A stretch of 64,000 nt of DNA from contig CALURI010000001.1 in the NCBI GenBank assembly GCA_944323135.1, positions 1-64,000 of the forward strand. The letters run 5' to 3'. This document shows positions 44,965-53,507 of the stretch, one piece after another; positions within the stretch are counted from its first letter, which is position 1; the number at the start of each line of letters is the position of its first letter. Position numbers and translations under genes: made by a program. The stretch is from Candidatus Gastranaerophilales bacterium (GTDB lineage Bacteria; Cyanobacteriota; Vampirovibrionia; Gastranaerophilales; Gastranaerophilaceae). Below the pieces are notes generated by a model, which worked only from the letters and a program-made list of their open reading frames with translations, had not been told where the DNA came from and searched no databases.

Positions 44965-46511
44965 TGGAAGAAACTAAAAAACAAATAAACCCCTATATAG
45001 TAGCAGTATCCGTATTACTACCTGCTTTTTTGGCACTTGCCGCATCTTCAGCAACGAATGTAAGCCAGCCTCATATTGCAGGATTTTACGGGGCAACGCA
45101 ATATGAAACAAATACAGTAATAACCTGTTATATTATCTCAGGCGGGCTTATGTTGCCGATTACAGGTTATCTGGTAAGACTAATAGGCAAAAAATTATTA
45201 TTATTTTACAGCATTTGGGTTTTTGCTCTTGGCTGTCTGCTTTGTATACTTGCCCCAAATTTACAAGCTCTTATAGCTGCAAGACTTATACAAGGAATCG
45301 GCAGCGGTGCAATTTTACCTTTATGTCAGGCGGTTTTACTTGAAATATTTCCACCAGAGCAAAGAGGTGTTGCTATGGGGCTATTCGGGGTTGCAGCAAT
45401 GTTTTCCCCTCTTGCAGGTCCGTTTTTTGGCGGTTATTTAACTGATAACTGGTCGTGGCAATGGATTTTTATTATAAATATACCATTATGTATGATTTCT
45501 TTTGCCCTTGTAAAAATGTTTGTTCCAAATGACAAACCACAAAAACAAAAATATAATAAAAAATTTGATATAGTAGGGTATAGTGCAATCGTAATTGCAA
45601 TGGGGTGCATGCAAGTTGTACTTGACAAAGGACAACAATATAATTGGTTTGATACAACTTGGATTTGTTGGACTACAGGAATATGTATTTTTGCATTTGT
45701 ATTCTTTTATGTATGGGAATTGGAATACAAATATCCAGTAATTGATATCAGAGTATTCAAAGACAGAAACTTTATGTTCGGGACATTAATGAGTTCGTTC
45801 ATTAACGTTACAATTTATTCAACGCTGCTTCTTGTTCCGATGTTTGTTCAAAGTCTTTTAGGGTACAGTCCTTCAAAATCAGGACTTTCAATGTTTCCGA
45901 GAGCAATTATTTGTCTTGTTTGTCTTCTTTTATTTGGGGAACTTTCAAGATTTATCAAACCAAAAATTATGGCAACAGCCGGTTTTTTAACTATATCAGC
46001 TTCTTTGCTAATGCTAACACAATTAAATACAACTTCTTCAATAGAAAGTGTTGTATTACCAAATATTTTACTGTGCATTGGAGTGCCAATGGCATTTGTA
46101 CCGATTACTGCATTATCTTTCCAAACATTACCTGCTTCTAAAAATGCAGATGCAGCATCATTACATGCACTGTTTAAAAATCTTATAACTGCAATTGCGA
46201 CATCAGCTTCTGCCACATTTATAGCAAGAGTTTCTCAAGTAAGACAAACTTATCTCGTTGAGAATTTAACTCCGCATAATCACATGTTCCAATATAAAAT
46301 GATGGCGCTGAAATCAAAATTCTTAATACACTATCCTGATGTTTTAGCAGCAAGAAAAGCCAGTGGAGCCCTATATAACCAATTATTACAACAAGCAAAA
46401 CTTGCTTCATTTTTTGATGCCTTTACAGTCCTTGCTCTAATGGCAGTTGCAGTAATTCCTTTATTATTACTTATCAAATACAAAAAAACAATTACTCAAT
46501 CCGCAAAATAA
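44964..46511 (+). CDS. emrB: EmrB-type multidrug MFS exporter (DHA2)
   Basis: A 515-residue, 14-helix transporter. ARLIQGIGSGAILPLCQA, EQRGVAMGLFGVAAMFSPL and NWSWQWIFIINIP match EmrB/QacA. It should use the proton gradient to export toxic compounds through the EmrA-TolC-type conduit encoded next to it. The stop of emrA and the start of emrB share a base (TAATG), so translation is coupled. It is closely similar to the orphan exporter at 19948. It converges with the permease at 46520, eight bases apart. Confidence 0.92.
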   Translation: MEETKKQINPYIVAVSVLLPAFLALAASSATNVSQPHIAGFYGATQYETNTVITCYIISGGLMLPITGYLVRLIGKKLLLFYSIWVFALGCLLCILAPNLQALIAARLIQGIGSGAILPLCQAVLLEIFPPEQRGVAMGLFGVAAMFSPLAGPFFGGYLTDNWSWQWIFIINIPLCMISFALVKMFVPNDKPQKQKYNKKFDIVGYSAIVIAMGCMQVVLDKGQQYNWFDTTWICWTTGICIFAFVFFYVWELEYKYPVIDIRVFKDRNFMFGTLMSSFINVTIYSTLLLVPMFVQSLLGYSPSKSGLSMFPRAIICLVCLLLFGELSRFIKPKIMATAGFLTISASLLMLTQLNTTSSIESVVLPNILLCIGVPMAFVPITALSFQTLPASKNADAASLHALFKNLITAIATSASATFIARVSQVRQTYLVENLTPHNHMFQYKMMALKSKFLIHYPDVLAARKASGALYNQLLQQAKLASFFDAFTVLALMAVAVIPLLLLIKYKKTITQSAK

Positions 46512-46519
46512 TTAATACT

Positions 46520-47848
46520 TTAAATTAAAAATCTTAAATAAATATACACCGAACTTATAATTAATGAGATTAGTATTGTAACAAAACCGTATTTAAAGAA
46601 TTTCAGGAATTCTATTTTATACCCTTTATGAGCAGAAGTTTCAGAAACAATAACATTTGCAGCAGCTCCTATTATCGTCATATTTCCGCCAAGACAAGCA
46701 CCCAAAGACAAACACCACCACAAAGGATAAGTATAATCACTACCCATAGTTTTCTGTATTTCCGAAAGCATTGGAGCCATAGTAGCAGTATAAGGAATAT
46801 TATCTATTATCCCTGATATTAACCCCGAAGCCCATAAAATAAGCATTGATGTAGCTGTTTCAGAACCTTGAGTAACCTTTAAAATCCACTGAGCCATAAG
46901 ATAGATTCCGCCAGATGCCTCTAATCCTCCAATAATTATAAACAAGCCTATAAAGAAAAATATAGTATTCCATTCAACATCACATAAAATATCTTTAGGC
47001 TTTTCAAATAATAATAACACGCTTGCCCCAAGCATTGCCGTAATACAAGTTTCAATATGAGTAACATCATGAAGAACAAAACCTAATATAACCAAAACAA
47101 GAACAACTGCGCTTCTTATCATCAAAGGAATATCCGTTATCGTCTTTGAATTATCAAGATTTGCAACAGTCTGCATTTTATCGGAATTTGCAACAAGAGA
47201 TTTCCTAAAAATAAACATCATTAACAATACAATTACAAATAAAATTACCCCTACAACACCTGATAATTCCTTTATAAAATCCATAAATGAAAAGCCTGCT
47301 GCACTACCTATAATTATATTTGGAGGATCCCCTATAAGTGTTGCCGTGCCACCGATATTTGATGAAAAAATTTCCGTTATTAAAAACGGCAAAGGATTAA
47401 TTTCAAGTTGTTCAGCAATAAAAAACGTAACAGGCATAATAAGAATTACAGTAGTCACATTATCAAGAAAAGCAGATGTCACAGCAGTAAAAATACCTAA
47501 AGTTAAAAGAACAAGTTTTGGATGCCCCTTAGTAAGTTTTAAAAGTTCATTTGCAATCCAATTAAACATCCCGCTTCTTGTTGCTATGCTGACAATAATC
47601 ATCATGGAAACAAGTAAAAAAATAACATTAAAATCTACAAAATTTATAAAATAATCAGGATTTAAAGCACCATCTATAGTTTTTAACTGACTGACAAGAC
47701 CCAATAAAATAGTAATCCCTGCGCCCAGTATAGCAATTGTAACTTTTGAAATTTTTTCAGCAGCAATAAAAATATATGCAACAATAAGAATTGAAGCAGA
47801 AAATAAAACTGCATGATTTTGAACAACATTATGTATATGTTCAAACAT
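46520..47848 (-). CDS. ArsB/NhaD-superfamily anion or Na+/H+ permease
   Basis: A 442-residue inner-membrane protein with about eleven helices. The two-fold signatures SAFLDNVTTVILIMPVT and GGTATLIGDPPNIIIG, with the second-half match SGLISGIIDNIPYTAT and GGNMTIIGAAANVIV, place it in the ion-transporter superfamily of ArsB, NhaD and the P protein. The substrate (arsenite, citrate-like anion, or Na+) cannot be decided. It is a single gene. The ribosome site is AAGGAG. Confidence 0.85.
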   Translation of the reverse strand: MFEHIHNVVQNHAVLFSASILIVAYIFIAAEKISKVTIAILGAGITILLGLVSQLKTIDGALNPDYFINFVDFNVIFLLVSMMIIVSIATRSGMFNWIANELLKLTKGHPKLVLLTLGIFTAVTSAFLDNVTTVILIMPVTFFIAEQLEINPLPFLITEIFSSNIGGTATLIGDPPNIIIGSAAGFSFMDFIKELSGVVGVILFVIVLLMMFIFRKSLVANSDKMQTVANLDNSKTITDIPLMIRSAVVLVLVILGFVLHDVTHIETCITAMLGASVLLLFEKPKDILCDVEWNTIFFFIGLFIIIGGLEASGGIYLMAQWILKVTQGSETATSMLILWASGLISGIIDNIPYTATMAPMLSEIQKTMGSDYTYPLWWCLSLGACLGGNMTIIGAAANVIVSETSAHKGYKIEFLKFFKYGFVTILISLIISSVYIYLRFLI

Positions 47849-47915
47849 TTTTATAAAATCTCCTTAATTAATAATTCAAAACAAAAGAATTATAACACAA
47901 ACCTTTAAACTTTAA

Positions 47916-49232
47916 TTAAGAATTTGGCAGAATATAATCACAAGATAATATTCTACGCGGATAATCATAAGCTCTTATTTTAAATTCTGAACCGGCCGGC
48001 AATATATAAACAGCATTTGCCCCTCTGTCAGAATCAACCATTGAACAACGTCTGCAATCTAAACCTTTTGTACCTTTAGGTAAACGTATTCTCATAATCA
48101 TTCCATAATTTTGCAATCTCTCTTCCCAATTTTTTGGATCGGCACCTGCAATATCAACGTCATAAGAACGGGATGTTGCAACAAAAGCTCTATCTTTTAG
48201 AGTATCACCAATTTCCATATCTTTGGCAAATTCATATTCTTTATGCTCACCCCATAATTCATTAGTTCTTATGGCCCTATATACATAAGTATCATTTTCG
48301 AGAGGCTCAGCCTCATCAATAAGTCTGTTTAATCGTTTAACTTCATCTACATCAGATACATCAATCCCTGCACGCATTTTTGCATTATATTGATAATTTT
48401 CCAAAAATGATAAAACCGCATCAAAATCTTCTTGTTCTAATTCTCTTAAATCAGCTTTTATTCGCGGAGAAACATGTTCCGGGAAAATAACATTTTGAAC
48501 ACGATATTGATTAAATTCCGGAGCTGATTCTTTGTCATCTCTATATCTTTTAAATATTTCCTCGATTTTTTCTTTTATAGGAGCTTCCTTTTCTCTTCTT
48601 AAACGCTCATAGTTTTCATCATAAGGAATAATTTTATCGATTAACTTTGGTTGAGGAGGAGTGTATACACCGCTATCATTTATGATATCAATACCATCAT
48701 CTGAATTTAATTCAGGATTTTTGTCATCTCCGTTTGGACTAGCTTTTTCTGATTCATCTGTCGATTTTGGGGTATCAGATTGAGGCTCATCTGTTTTTGG
48801 AGTTTGAGGCTGTTCTTTATCAACAGTTTTTGGATTATCAGATTGAGGTATATCCGTTTTTGGGCTTTGAGGTTGTTCATTCACTATTGGTTTTGGATTA
48901 TCAACTTGCGGAACTTCTGTTTTAGGACTTTGAGTTTTTCCGCTTTCCAAAGGTTTTGAAACTTCCCCCACAACAGAGGATTTGCTTTCATTTTTTACAG
49001 CTTTCCCCTTAAATAATCTTCCTATTTTATTTCTATTAGCAATTAAAATCCCCGCAACAGCAATACTTGCAACAGCTGCAGCCGCAATTTTGTAGTTATT
49101 TCCACTATCAGAAAAACCTTCTTTTTTCTCTTTTCCCTCTGTTTTTTTATGCAAATCAGTTTGAACAATAGGTTTTTGAACAGACTGTGCAATTATTTTT
49201 TGATTTAATGCATCTATTTTAACCATGCTCAT
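47916..49232 (-). CDS. ADP-ribosyltransferase-fold protein with membrane helix and Pro-rich repeats
   Basis: 438 residues: a charged start, one membrane helix (about 48-66), a Pro-rich linker with three tandem 21-residue repeats (102-164), and a C-terminal domain (200-438) like ADP-ribosyltransferase toxins. It has the first-strand arginine R319 in TYVYRAI, an FVATSRS motif (350-356, the STS position) and RIRLPKGTKGL. The expected E-x-E glutamates are absent: the aligned segment reads RGANAVYILPAG. It may be inactive, use other residues, or have another role. The membrane helix near the N-terminus suggests an anchored or secreted protein. The start has AGGAG upstream. Confidence 0.65.
   Translation of the reverse strand: MSMVKIDALNQKIIAQSVQKPIVQTDLHKKTEGKEKKEGFSDSGNNYKIAAAAVASIAVAGILIANRNKIGRLFKGKAVKNESKSSVVGEVSKPLESGKTQSPKTEVPQVDNPKPIVNEQPQSPKTDIPQSDNPKTVDKEQPQTPKTDEPQSDTPKSTDESEKASPNGDDKNPELNSDDGIDIINDSGVYTPPQPKLIDKIIPYDENYERLRREKEAPIKEKIEEIFKRYRDDKESAPEFNQYRVQNVIFPEHVSPRIKADLRELEQEDFDAVLSFLENYQYNAKMRAGIDVSDVDEVKRLNRLIDEAEPLENDTYVYRAIRTNELWGEHKEYEFAKDMEIGDTLKDRAFVATSRSYDVDIAGADPKNWEERLQNYGMIMRIRLPKGTKGLDCRRCSMVDSDRGANAVYILPAGSEFKIRAYDYPRRILSCDYILPNS
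48741..48929 (-). repeat. Three tandem 63-base repeats coding a Pro-rich linker
   Basis: The three units encode SPKTEVPQVDNPK, SPKTDIPQSDNPK and TPKTDEPQSDTPK, each followed by an eight-residue spacer ending in QPQ in the first two. The proline-rich linker is likely extended and the count may vary between strains. Confidence 0.75.
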
Positions 49233-49265
49233 ATAAAACTCCTGAAAGATTTTTTTTGCGCAATT

Positions 49266-49529
49266 TTATACAAATTCTAAATTTTTCATTAATAAATCAT
49301 CAGTAAATAATCTTATATCCCTGTTTAAACCTGCACATTTCAATTTCCCGGACGGATACTTTTGGAAATGATATGCAGATAACAAAACTAAAGATTTTAG
49401 CGCTTCAAAAAAATTCAAAGATGAAAAATCAACTGTTAAATTAGAACAATTATACTTCTCGACAAATTTTTGAAACTTATCAATTTGATTTTTAGAATTT
49501 TCAAATTTGAAATAATAATTTTGTCTCAT
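49266..49529 (-). CDS. Small hypothetical protein
   Basis: An 87-residue soluble protein (starts MRQNYYFKFE) with alternating strands and helices (NLTVDFSSLNFFEALKSLVLL), vaguely like the STAS fold. A GAGG lies directly before the ATG, which is unusually close. Not recognised with confidence. It shares the strand of the ADP-ribosyltransferase-like gene, 33 bases upstream of it, and may be co-transcribed. Confidence 0.5.
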   Translation of the reverse strand: MRQNYYFKFENSKNQIDKFQKFVEKYNCSNLTVDFSSLNFFEALKSLVLLSAYHFQKYPSGKLKCAGLNRDIRLFTDDLLMKNLEFV

Positions 49530-49636
49530 ACCTCAAAAAACGATATTTTTTTACAAAAATTAAATATTTTATACTAAAATAATACTTTTATAGGATATTT
49601 ATTATATAATTTCAATAGTTGGGGGATTAAATAAAA

Positions 49637-50623
49637 ATGGAAACAATTATGAATAAGCGCGAAATTAATGATTTGGCTAAAGAAGTTCTTGATATAGAAG
49701 CAAATTCTATTCTTCGACTTAAAAATAATATCGGAGAAGAATTTGATAAAGCAATAGATATTCTTTATAATTGTAAAGGTCGTGTTATTGTAACAGGTAT
49801 GGGGAAATCAGGACTTATAGGAAGAAAAATTGCCGCTACATTAACATCTACAGGTACTCCTTCTTATTTTCTTCATCCTGCAGAAAGCACCCATGGAGAT
49901 TCGGGGATTATAACAAGAAATGATGTTGTTATTGCGATTTCAAACAGCGGTGAAACTCAAGAATTGTTAAATCTTCTCCCTTTAATAAAAAGATTCGGAG
50001 TAACAATGATTGGAATGACAGGAAAAATGAATTCTACTCTTGCTCATTCTTCAGATGTTACTCTTGACATTTCAGTTGAAAAAGAAGCTTGCCCGCTAAA
50101 TAAAGCTCCGACAGCAAGTACAACCGCTACTCTTGCAATGGGCGATGCACTTGCCGTTTGTTTACTGGAAAAAAGAGGTTTTTCAGCGGAAGATTTTCTT
50201 ATTTTCCATCCGTCAGGAGCTTTAGGAAAAGGATTTACATACAAAGTTGCAGATTTAATGCTTACAGAACCTGAAAAACTACCTATTGCAAAAGAAAATG
50301 ATTCATTCGCGGACGTTATACAATTAATTTCCGAAAAGAAACTCGGAATGGCTATGATTGTAAATCCGGAAGGTATTTTAACAGGGGTTTTAACAGACGG
50401 TGATATAAGAAGAACTCTTATTAAATACCAAAATATCAGACCTCTCCTCGCAAAGGATGTTATGTCTATTAATCCAAAACACATTTCTAAAACGGATTAC
50501 GGTGCAAGTGCTCTTAATCTTATGGAAAAATACTCAATTACAGCTCTTGCGGTAGTTGATGAAATGAACAAACCTATAGGCGTTATTCATATTCATGATT
50601 TATTGAAAGCAGGTGTTGCATAA
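49637..50623 (+). CDS. kdsD: Arabinose-5-phosphate isomerase
   Basis: A 328-residue protein with an N-terminal SIS sugar-isomerase domain (GMGKSGLIGRKIAATLTSTG, then HPAESTHGDSG) and two C-terminal CBS domains (VADLMLTEPEKLP and DVMSINPKH). It converts ribulose-5-phosphate to arabinose-5-phosphate, the first step of KDO synthesis for lipopolysaccharide. It heads a unit with kdsC, queD and uppP. The ribosome site is GGGGGA. Confidence 0.95.
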   Translation: METIMNKREINDLAKEVLDIEANSILRLKNNIGEEFDKAIDILYNCKGRVIVTGMGKSGLIGRKIAATLTSTGTPSYFLHPAESTHGDSGIITRNDVVIAISNSGETQELLNLLPLIKRFGVTMIGMTGKMNSTLAHSSDVTLDISVEKEACPLNKAPTASTTATLAMGDALAVCLLEKRGFSAEDFLIFHPSGALGKGFTYKVADLMLTEPEKLPIAKENDSFADVIQLISEKKLGMAMIVNPEGILTGVLTDGDIRRTLIKYQNIRPLLAKDVMSINPKHISKTDYGASALNLMEKYSITALAVVDEMNKPIGVIHIHDLLKAGVA

Positions 50624-50624
50624 A

Positions 50625-51092
50625 ATGACTATTAAACTTGCAGCATTCGATGTAGACGGAGTATTAACTGACGGAAGCCTGACTTTTGATGAAAACGGTC
50701 ATGAATATAAAACTTTCAATGCAAAAGACGGGCAAGGCATTGTAAATCTGAATAAAGCCGGAATAATAACAGCAATAATTACAGCACGTGAAAACGGGAC
50801 AGTATATCATCGTGCAAAAAATTTAAATATAACAGAACTCCATCAGGGTTCAAAAAATAAAATCGCAACTCTTGAAAGTATTATGCAAAAATACAATATA
50901 TCATTTGATGAAATAGCATATATGGGTGATGATTTACCTGATATTTGCATACTTGAAAAAGTTGCACTAAAAGGGTGCCCGAATGATGCAGTTGAAGAAG
51001 TTAAAGCAATTGCGAATTTTAAATCTTCAAAAAACGGCGGACGCGGCGCTGTAAGAGAATTTTGTGATTACATATTAAAAAAGGGGATATAA
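50625..51092 (+). CDS. kdsC: 3-deoxy-D-manno-octulosonate 8-phosphate phosphatase
   Basis: A 155-residue HAD-family phosphatase: nucleophile motif FDVDGVLTDGSLTFD, the KDGQGI segment, and MGDDLPDICIL. It releases KDO from KDO-8-phosphate. The earlier GTG (50613) would overlap kdsD; the ATG at 50625, one base after the kdsD stop, is preferred, so translation is coupled. With kdsD it shows that the organism makes LPS core. Confidence 0.95.
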   Translation: MTIKLAAFDVDGVLTDGSLTFDENGHEYKTFNAKDGQGIVNLNKAGIITAIITARENGTVYHRAKNLNITELHQGSKNKIATLESIMQKYNISFDEIAYMGDDLPDICILEKVALKGCPNDAVEEVKAIANFKSSKNGGRGAVREFCDYILKKGI

Positions 51093-51455
51093 ATGTTTGA
51101 AATAAAAACACAGGCATTCTTTGCCGCAGCACACCATCTGTTAAACTACGAAGGAGAATGTGAAAATCAACATGGACATAATTGGATGGTTGAAGTTTTT
51201 GTAAAAGGTGACACTTTAGATAAAAGTAATATTTTAATAGACTATAAAGTTCTTAAAAAAGAATTAAAAGCTGTTTTAGATTTACTTGATCATAAAGATT
51301 TGAATAATTTACCTGAATTTAATGGAGAAAGTCCTTCCAGTGAAATGATTTCAATGTTTATATACAACAAATTAAAAGAAAGAGTAGTCCAATTAAGCAA
51401 AGTAACTGTGTGGGAAACTCAAACCTCTTGCTGCAGCTACTTTGAAGAAGAATAA
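51093..51455 (+). CDS. queD: 6-carboxy-5,6,7,8-tetrahydropterin synthase (QueD)
   Basis: A 120-residue enzyme of queuosine biosynthesis. The zinc histidines are in AAHHLL and ENQHGHNWMVEV, with the catalytic cysteine in GECENQHGH. The later DHKDLNNLPEF and the VTVWETQTSCC segment are family features. It makes the carboxytetrahydropterin precursor of 7-deazaguanine from dihydroneopterin triphosphate. It begins right after the kdsC stop codon, so it is co-transcribed. Confidence 0.92.
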   Translation: MFEIKTQAFFAAAHHLLNYEGECENQHGHNWMVEVFVKGDTLDKSNILIDYKVLKKELKAVLDLLDHKDLNNLPEFNGESPSSEMISMFIYNKLKERVVQLSKVTVWETQTSCCSYFEEE

Positions 51456-51525
51456 AAAAATAAAATTTCAAATTTAATTATAAATAACACAATGCCAAAT
51501 ATAATTGGGAGAAAGGATTGAAAAA

Positions 51526-52371
51526 GTGAACTTTATACAGGCAATATTAATGGGTATAGTACAAGGGTTGAGTGAATTCTTACCTATATCAAGCTCTGCT
51601 CACCTTGTATTTACATCAAATTTTTATAAAGTTATAAAGGGTATTGAAATTGTTCAGAGTTCTAATGAAGAAGTATTTTTTGATATTATGGTTCATCTTG
51701 GAACACTAATTGCAGTAATTATATTTTTCAGAAAAGATATCATTAAAATATTAAAAGCTATGTGGCATGCTTGTAAAACAAAAAACTGGTCAGATAAAGA
51801 GGCTAAATTAGGTTTATATATCATAGCCGGCACAATTATTACTGTCGGACTTGCTTTACCAATTAATGAAATAGCGGAAAAACTTGTTTACACACCTTCA
51901 ATTGTCGGGATTTTACTTTTTATAACCGGTTTTACTCTGCTATACAGCGAATACAAATCTAAAAAAATTGAAGATAAAAAAGATGAGGTAAATTTAAAAA
52001 GTTCTATACTAATAGGACTTGCACAGGGATTAGCAGCTTTACCAGGTTTTTCACGCTCAGGCTGGACAATTGCAACAGGATTATTTTGCGGATTAGACAG
52101 AATTACAGCAGCCAGATATTCATTCCTTTTAAGTATTCCTATTATTCTCGGAGCTTCAATGGTTTATCCGTTAATAAAAATTGATATCCATGAAGCCATG
52201 CTCTATAATTGGACAGCCATAATTGCGGGAACTATCGTTTCTGCCGCAGTAGGTTATTTATGTATTAAATATTTTATGAAATTTATTTCAAAATTTTCAC
52301 TTGCTATATTCGGTTATTATTGCCTTATAGCAGGGCTTTTCACAGCGATATTTTTCACAATTTTTACATAA
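51526..52371 (+). CDS. uppP: Undecaprenyl-diphosphate phosphatase
   Basis: A 281-residue membrane enzyme (also called BacA) with about eight helices. The two active motifs LSEFLPISSSAHLV and PGFSRSGWTIATGL are clear. It recycles the carrier lipid for peptidoglycan and other wall polymers. The start is GTG at 51526 with GGAGAAAGGA upstream; the alternative TTG at 51505 would put the ribosome site inside the gene. It ends the kdsD unit. Confidence 0.92.
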   Translation: MNFIQAILMGIVQGLSEFLPISSSAHLVFTSNFYKVIKGIEIVQSSNEEVFFDIMVHLGTLIAVIIFFRKDIIKILKAMWHACKTKNWSDKEAKLGLYIIAGTIITVGLALPINEIAEKLVYTPSIVGILLFITGFTLLYSEYKSKKIEDKKDEVNLKSSILIGLAQGLAALPGFSRSGWTIATGLFCGLDRITAARYSFLLSIPIILGASMVYPLIKIDIHEAMLYNWTAIIAGTIVSAAVGYLCIKYFMKFISKFSLAIFGYYCLIAGLFTAIFFTIFT

Positions 52372-52468
52372 AAATTGAATGTTAAAAAATGTAAAATTGA
52401 TTAAATTATAGTATCAAAAAAAAATATTTACGCATCTTATATAAAATGCATTGATGTGTGGAGTAAAA

Positions 52469-53506
52469 ATGATTTTACCTGTAAATAATACCAATCAAAA
52501 AAACAAAATCATAAATTTTTCTGCAAAGAGCAATGATGATAAAAAAGTTATTGAATATAATCATGATACACTTTTAAAAAACAATCTTGCGACACGAACA
52601 GATATCGGCATTGACAGATTATTAAATGCTTTTACTGTATATCCGGCCAAAGGACTTAAGGGCAGCAGAAATGCAAATTTTTATGAATTTCTGACAATGG
52701 GCAACGTTCCCTATTTAATCGGGAGTTTAATGTTGATGAATGTGTTTATAGGACCTTCAAATTCCTATTCGCACTTTCAACAAACAATAGCAAAACCTCT
52801 CGGGAAAAAACTTGCTTTAGGTGTAGTATTCTACGGACTTGCAAAAAATTTATCCAAATCACTTATCAGTAAGCCAATTCAAATGATGACAGGTATTGAT
52901 ATTGAAAGACCTTATGCAAAAGTTAATTATGAACTTCCTGATGATGTTAACGATACTGATATTATAAGTATTGAACATCACAAAGTTTTTGAAAGTGTAG
53001 AATTTCCACGTTGGGATTTACTATACGGTGATGTAGGCAAAGGAGAGCCACGAAATTTCAGATATGACAAAATTGCAAAAAAATTAGGAATGGGGCAAAA
53101 TCTTAACGACTCTGATCAAGAGGTAAAATCAAGAATTAAAGAAATTATAATCAAATCAAATTTAGCAAAAAACATTTCCTCATATTTATGGGCAGCAACA
53201 GGCGTTGCTCTAGCCTTCCAAAAACCTTGGGAAAACTTCTTCAATGTTATGACTTTTAAATTTTGGAAAGGTCCTGAATTTATAAAAAGTTTAACATCTT
53301 TTGGGGAAAATTTTGTAAAAAGCGCAAAAGAACTTTATAAAGGCGAAGGACACGGTTTAACAAAACATGCCGGCAAAATTTTAATTGGAGCATCAATTCT
53401 ATCATCAATTGCCGGTGTAGCAAATACAATGCACAGCTCTCACAAACCTTCAAAAGTGGATGCTGCAGATGTAATTAAAAAAGACGAAAAGTATGTGGTA
53501 AACTAA
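52469..53506 (+). CDS. Lineage-specific membrane protein A (operon with GH13)
   Basis: A 345-residue protein. It has the INFSAKS motif near the start and hydrophobic segments near 85-105, 125-140, 236-252 and 300-318. A mid-protein stretch PRWDLLYGD...IAKKLGMGQN followed by KSRIKEIIIKSNLAKN is also present in the next protein (IPWDLYSDK...IGDRLGVPKD, MKQIAIQNN), so the two are probably relatives. A ribosome site (GGAG) precedes the ATG at 52469; earlier in-frame starts include the site itself. Function unknown. Confidence 0.6.
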   Translation: MILPVNNTNQKNKIINFSAKSNDDKKVIEYNHDTLLKNNLATRTDIGIDRLLNAFTVYPAKGLKGSRNANFYEFLTMGNVPYLIGSLMLMNVFIGPSNSYSHFQQTIAKPLGKKLALGVVFYGLAKNLSKSLISKPIQMMTGIDIERPYAKVNYELPDDVNDTDIISIEHHKVFESVEFPRWDLLYGDVGKGEPRNFRYDKIAKKLGMGQNLNDSDQEVKSRIKEIIIKSNLAKNISSYLWAATGVALAFQKPWENFFNVMTFKFWKGPEFIKSLTSFGENFVKSAKELYKGEGHGLTKHAGKILIGASILSSIAGVANTMHSSHKPSKVDAADVIKKDEKYVVN

Positions 53507-53507
53507 A

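Noticed and set aside
48741..48929. CRISPR-like array
   Set aside because: The repeats are coding, in phase (63 bases), Pro-rich, and have no unique spacers. No CRISPR array was seen anywhere in the window.
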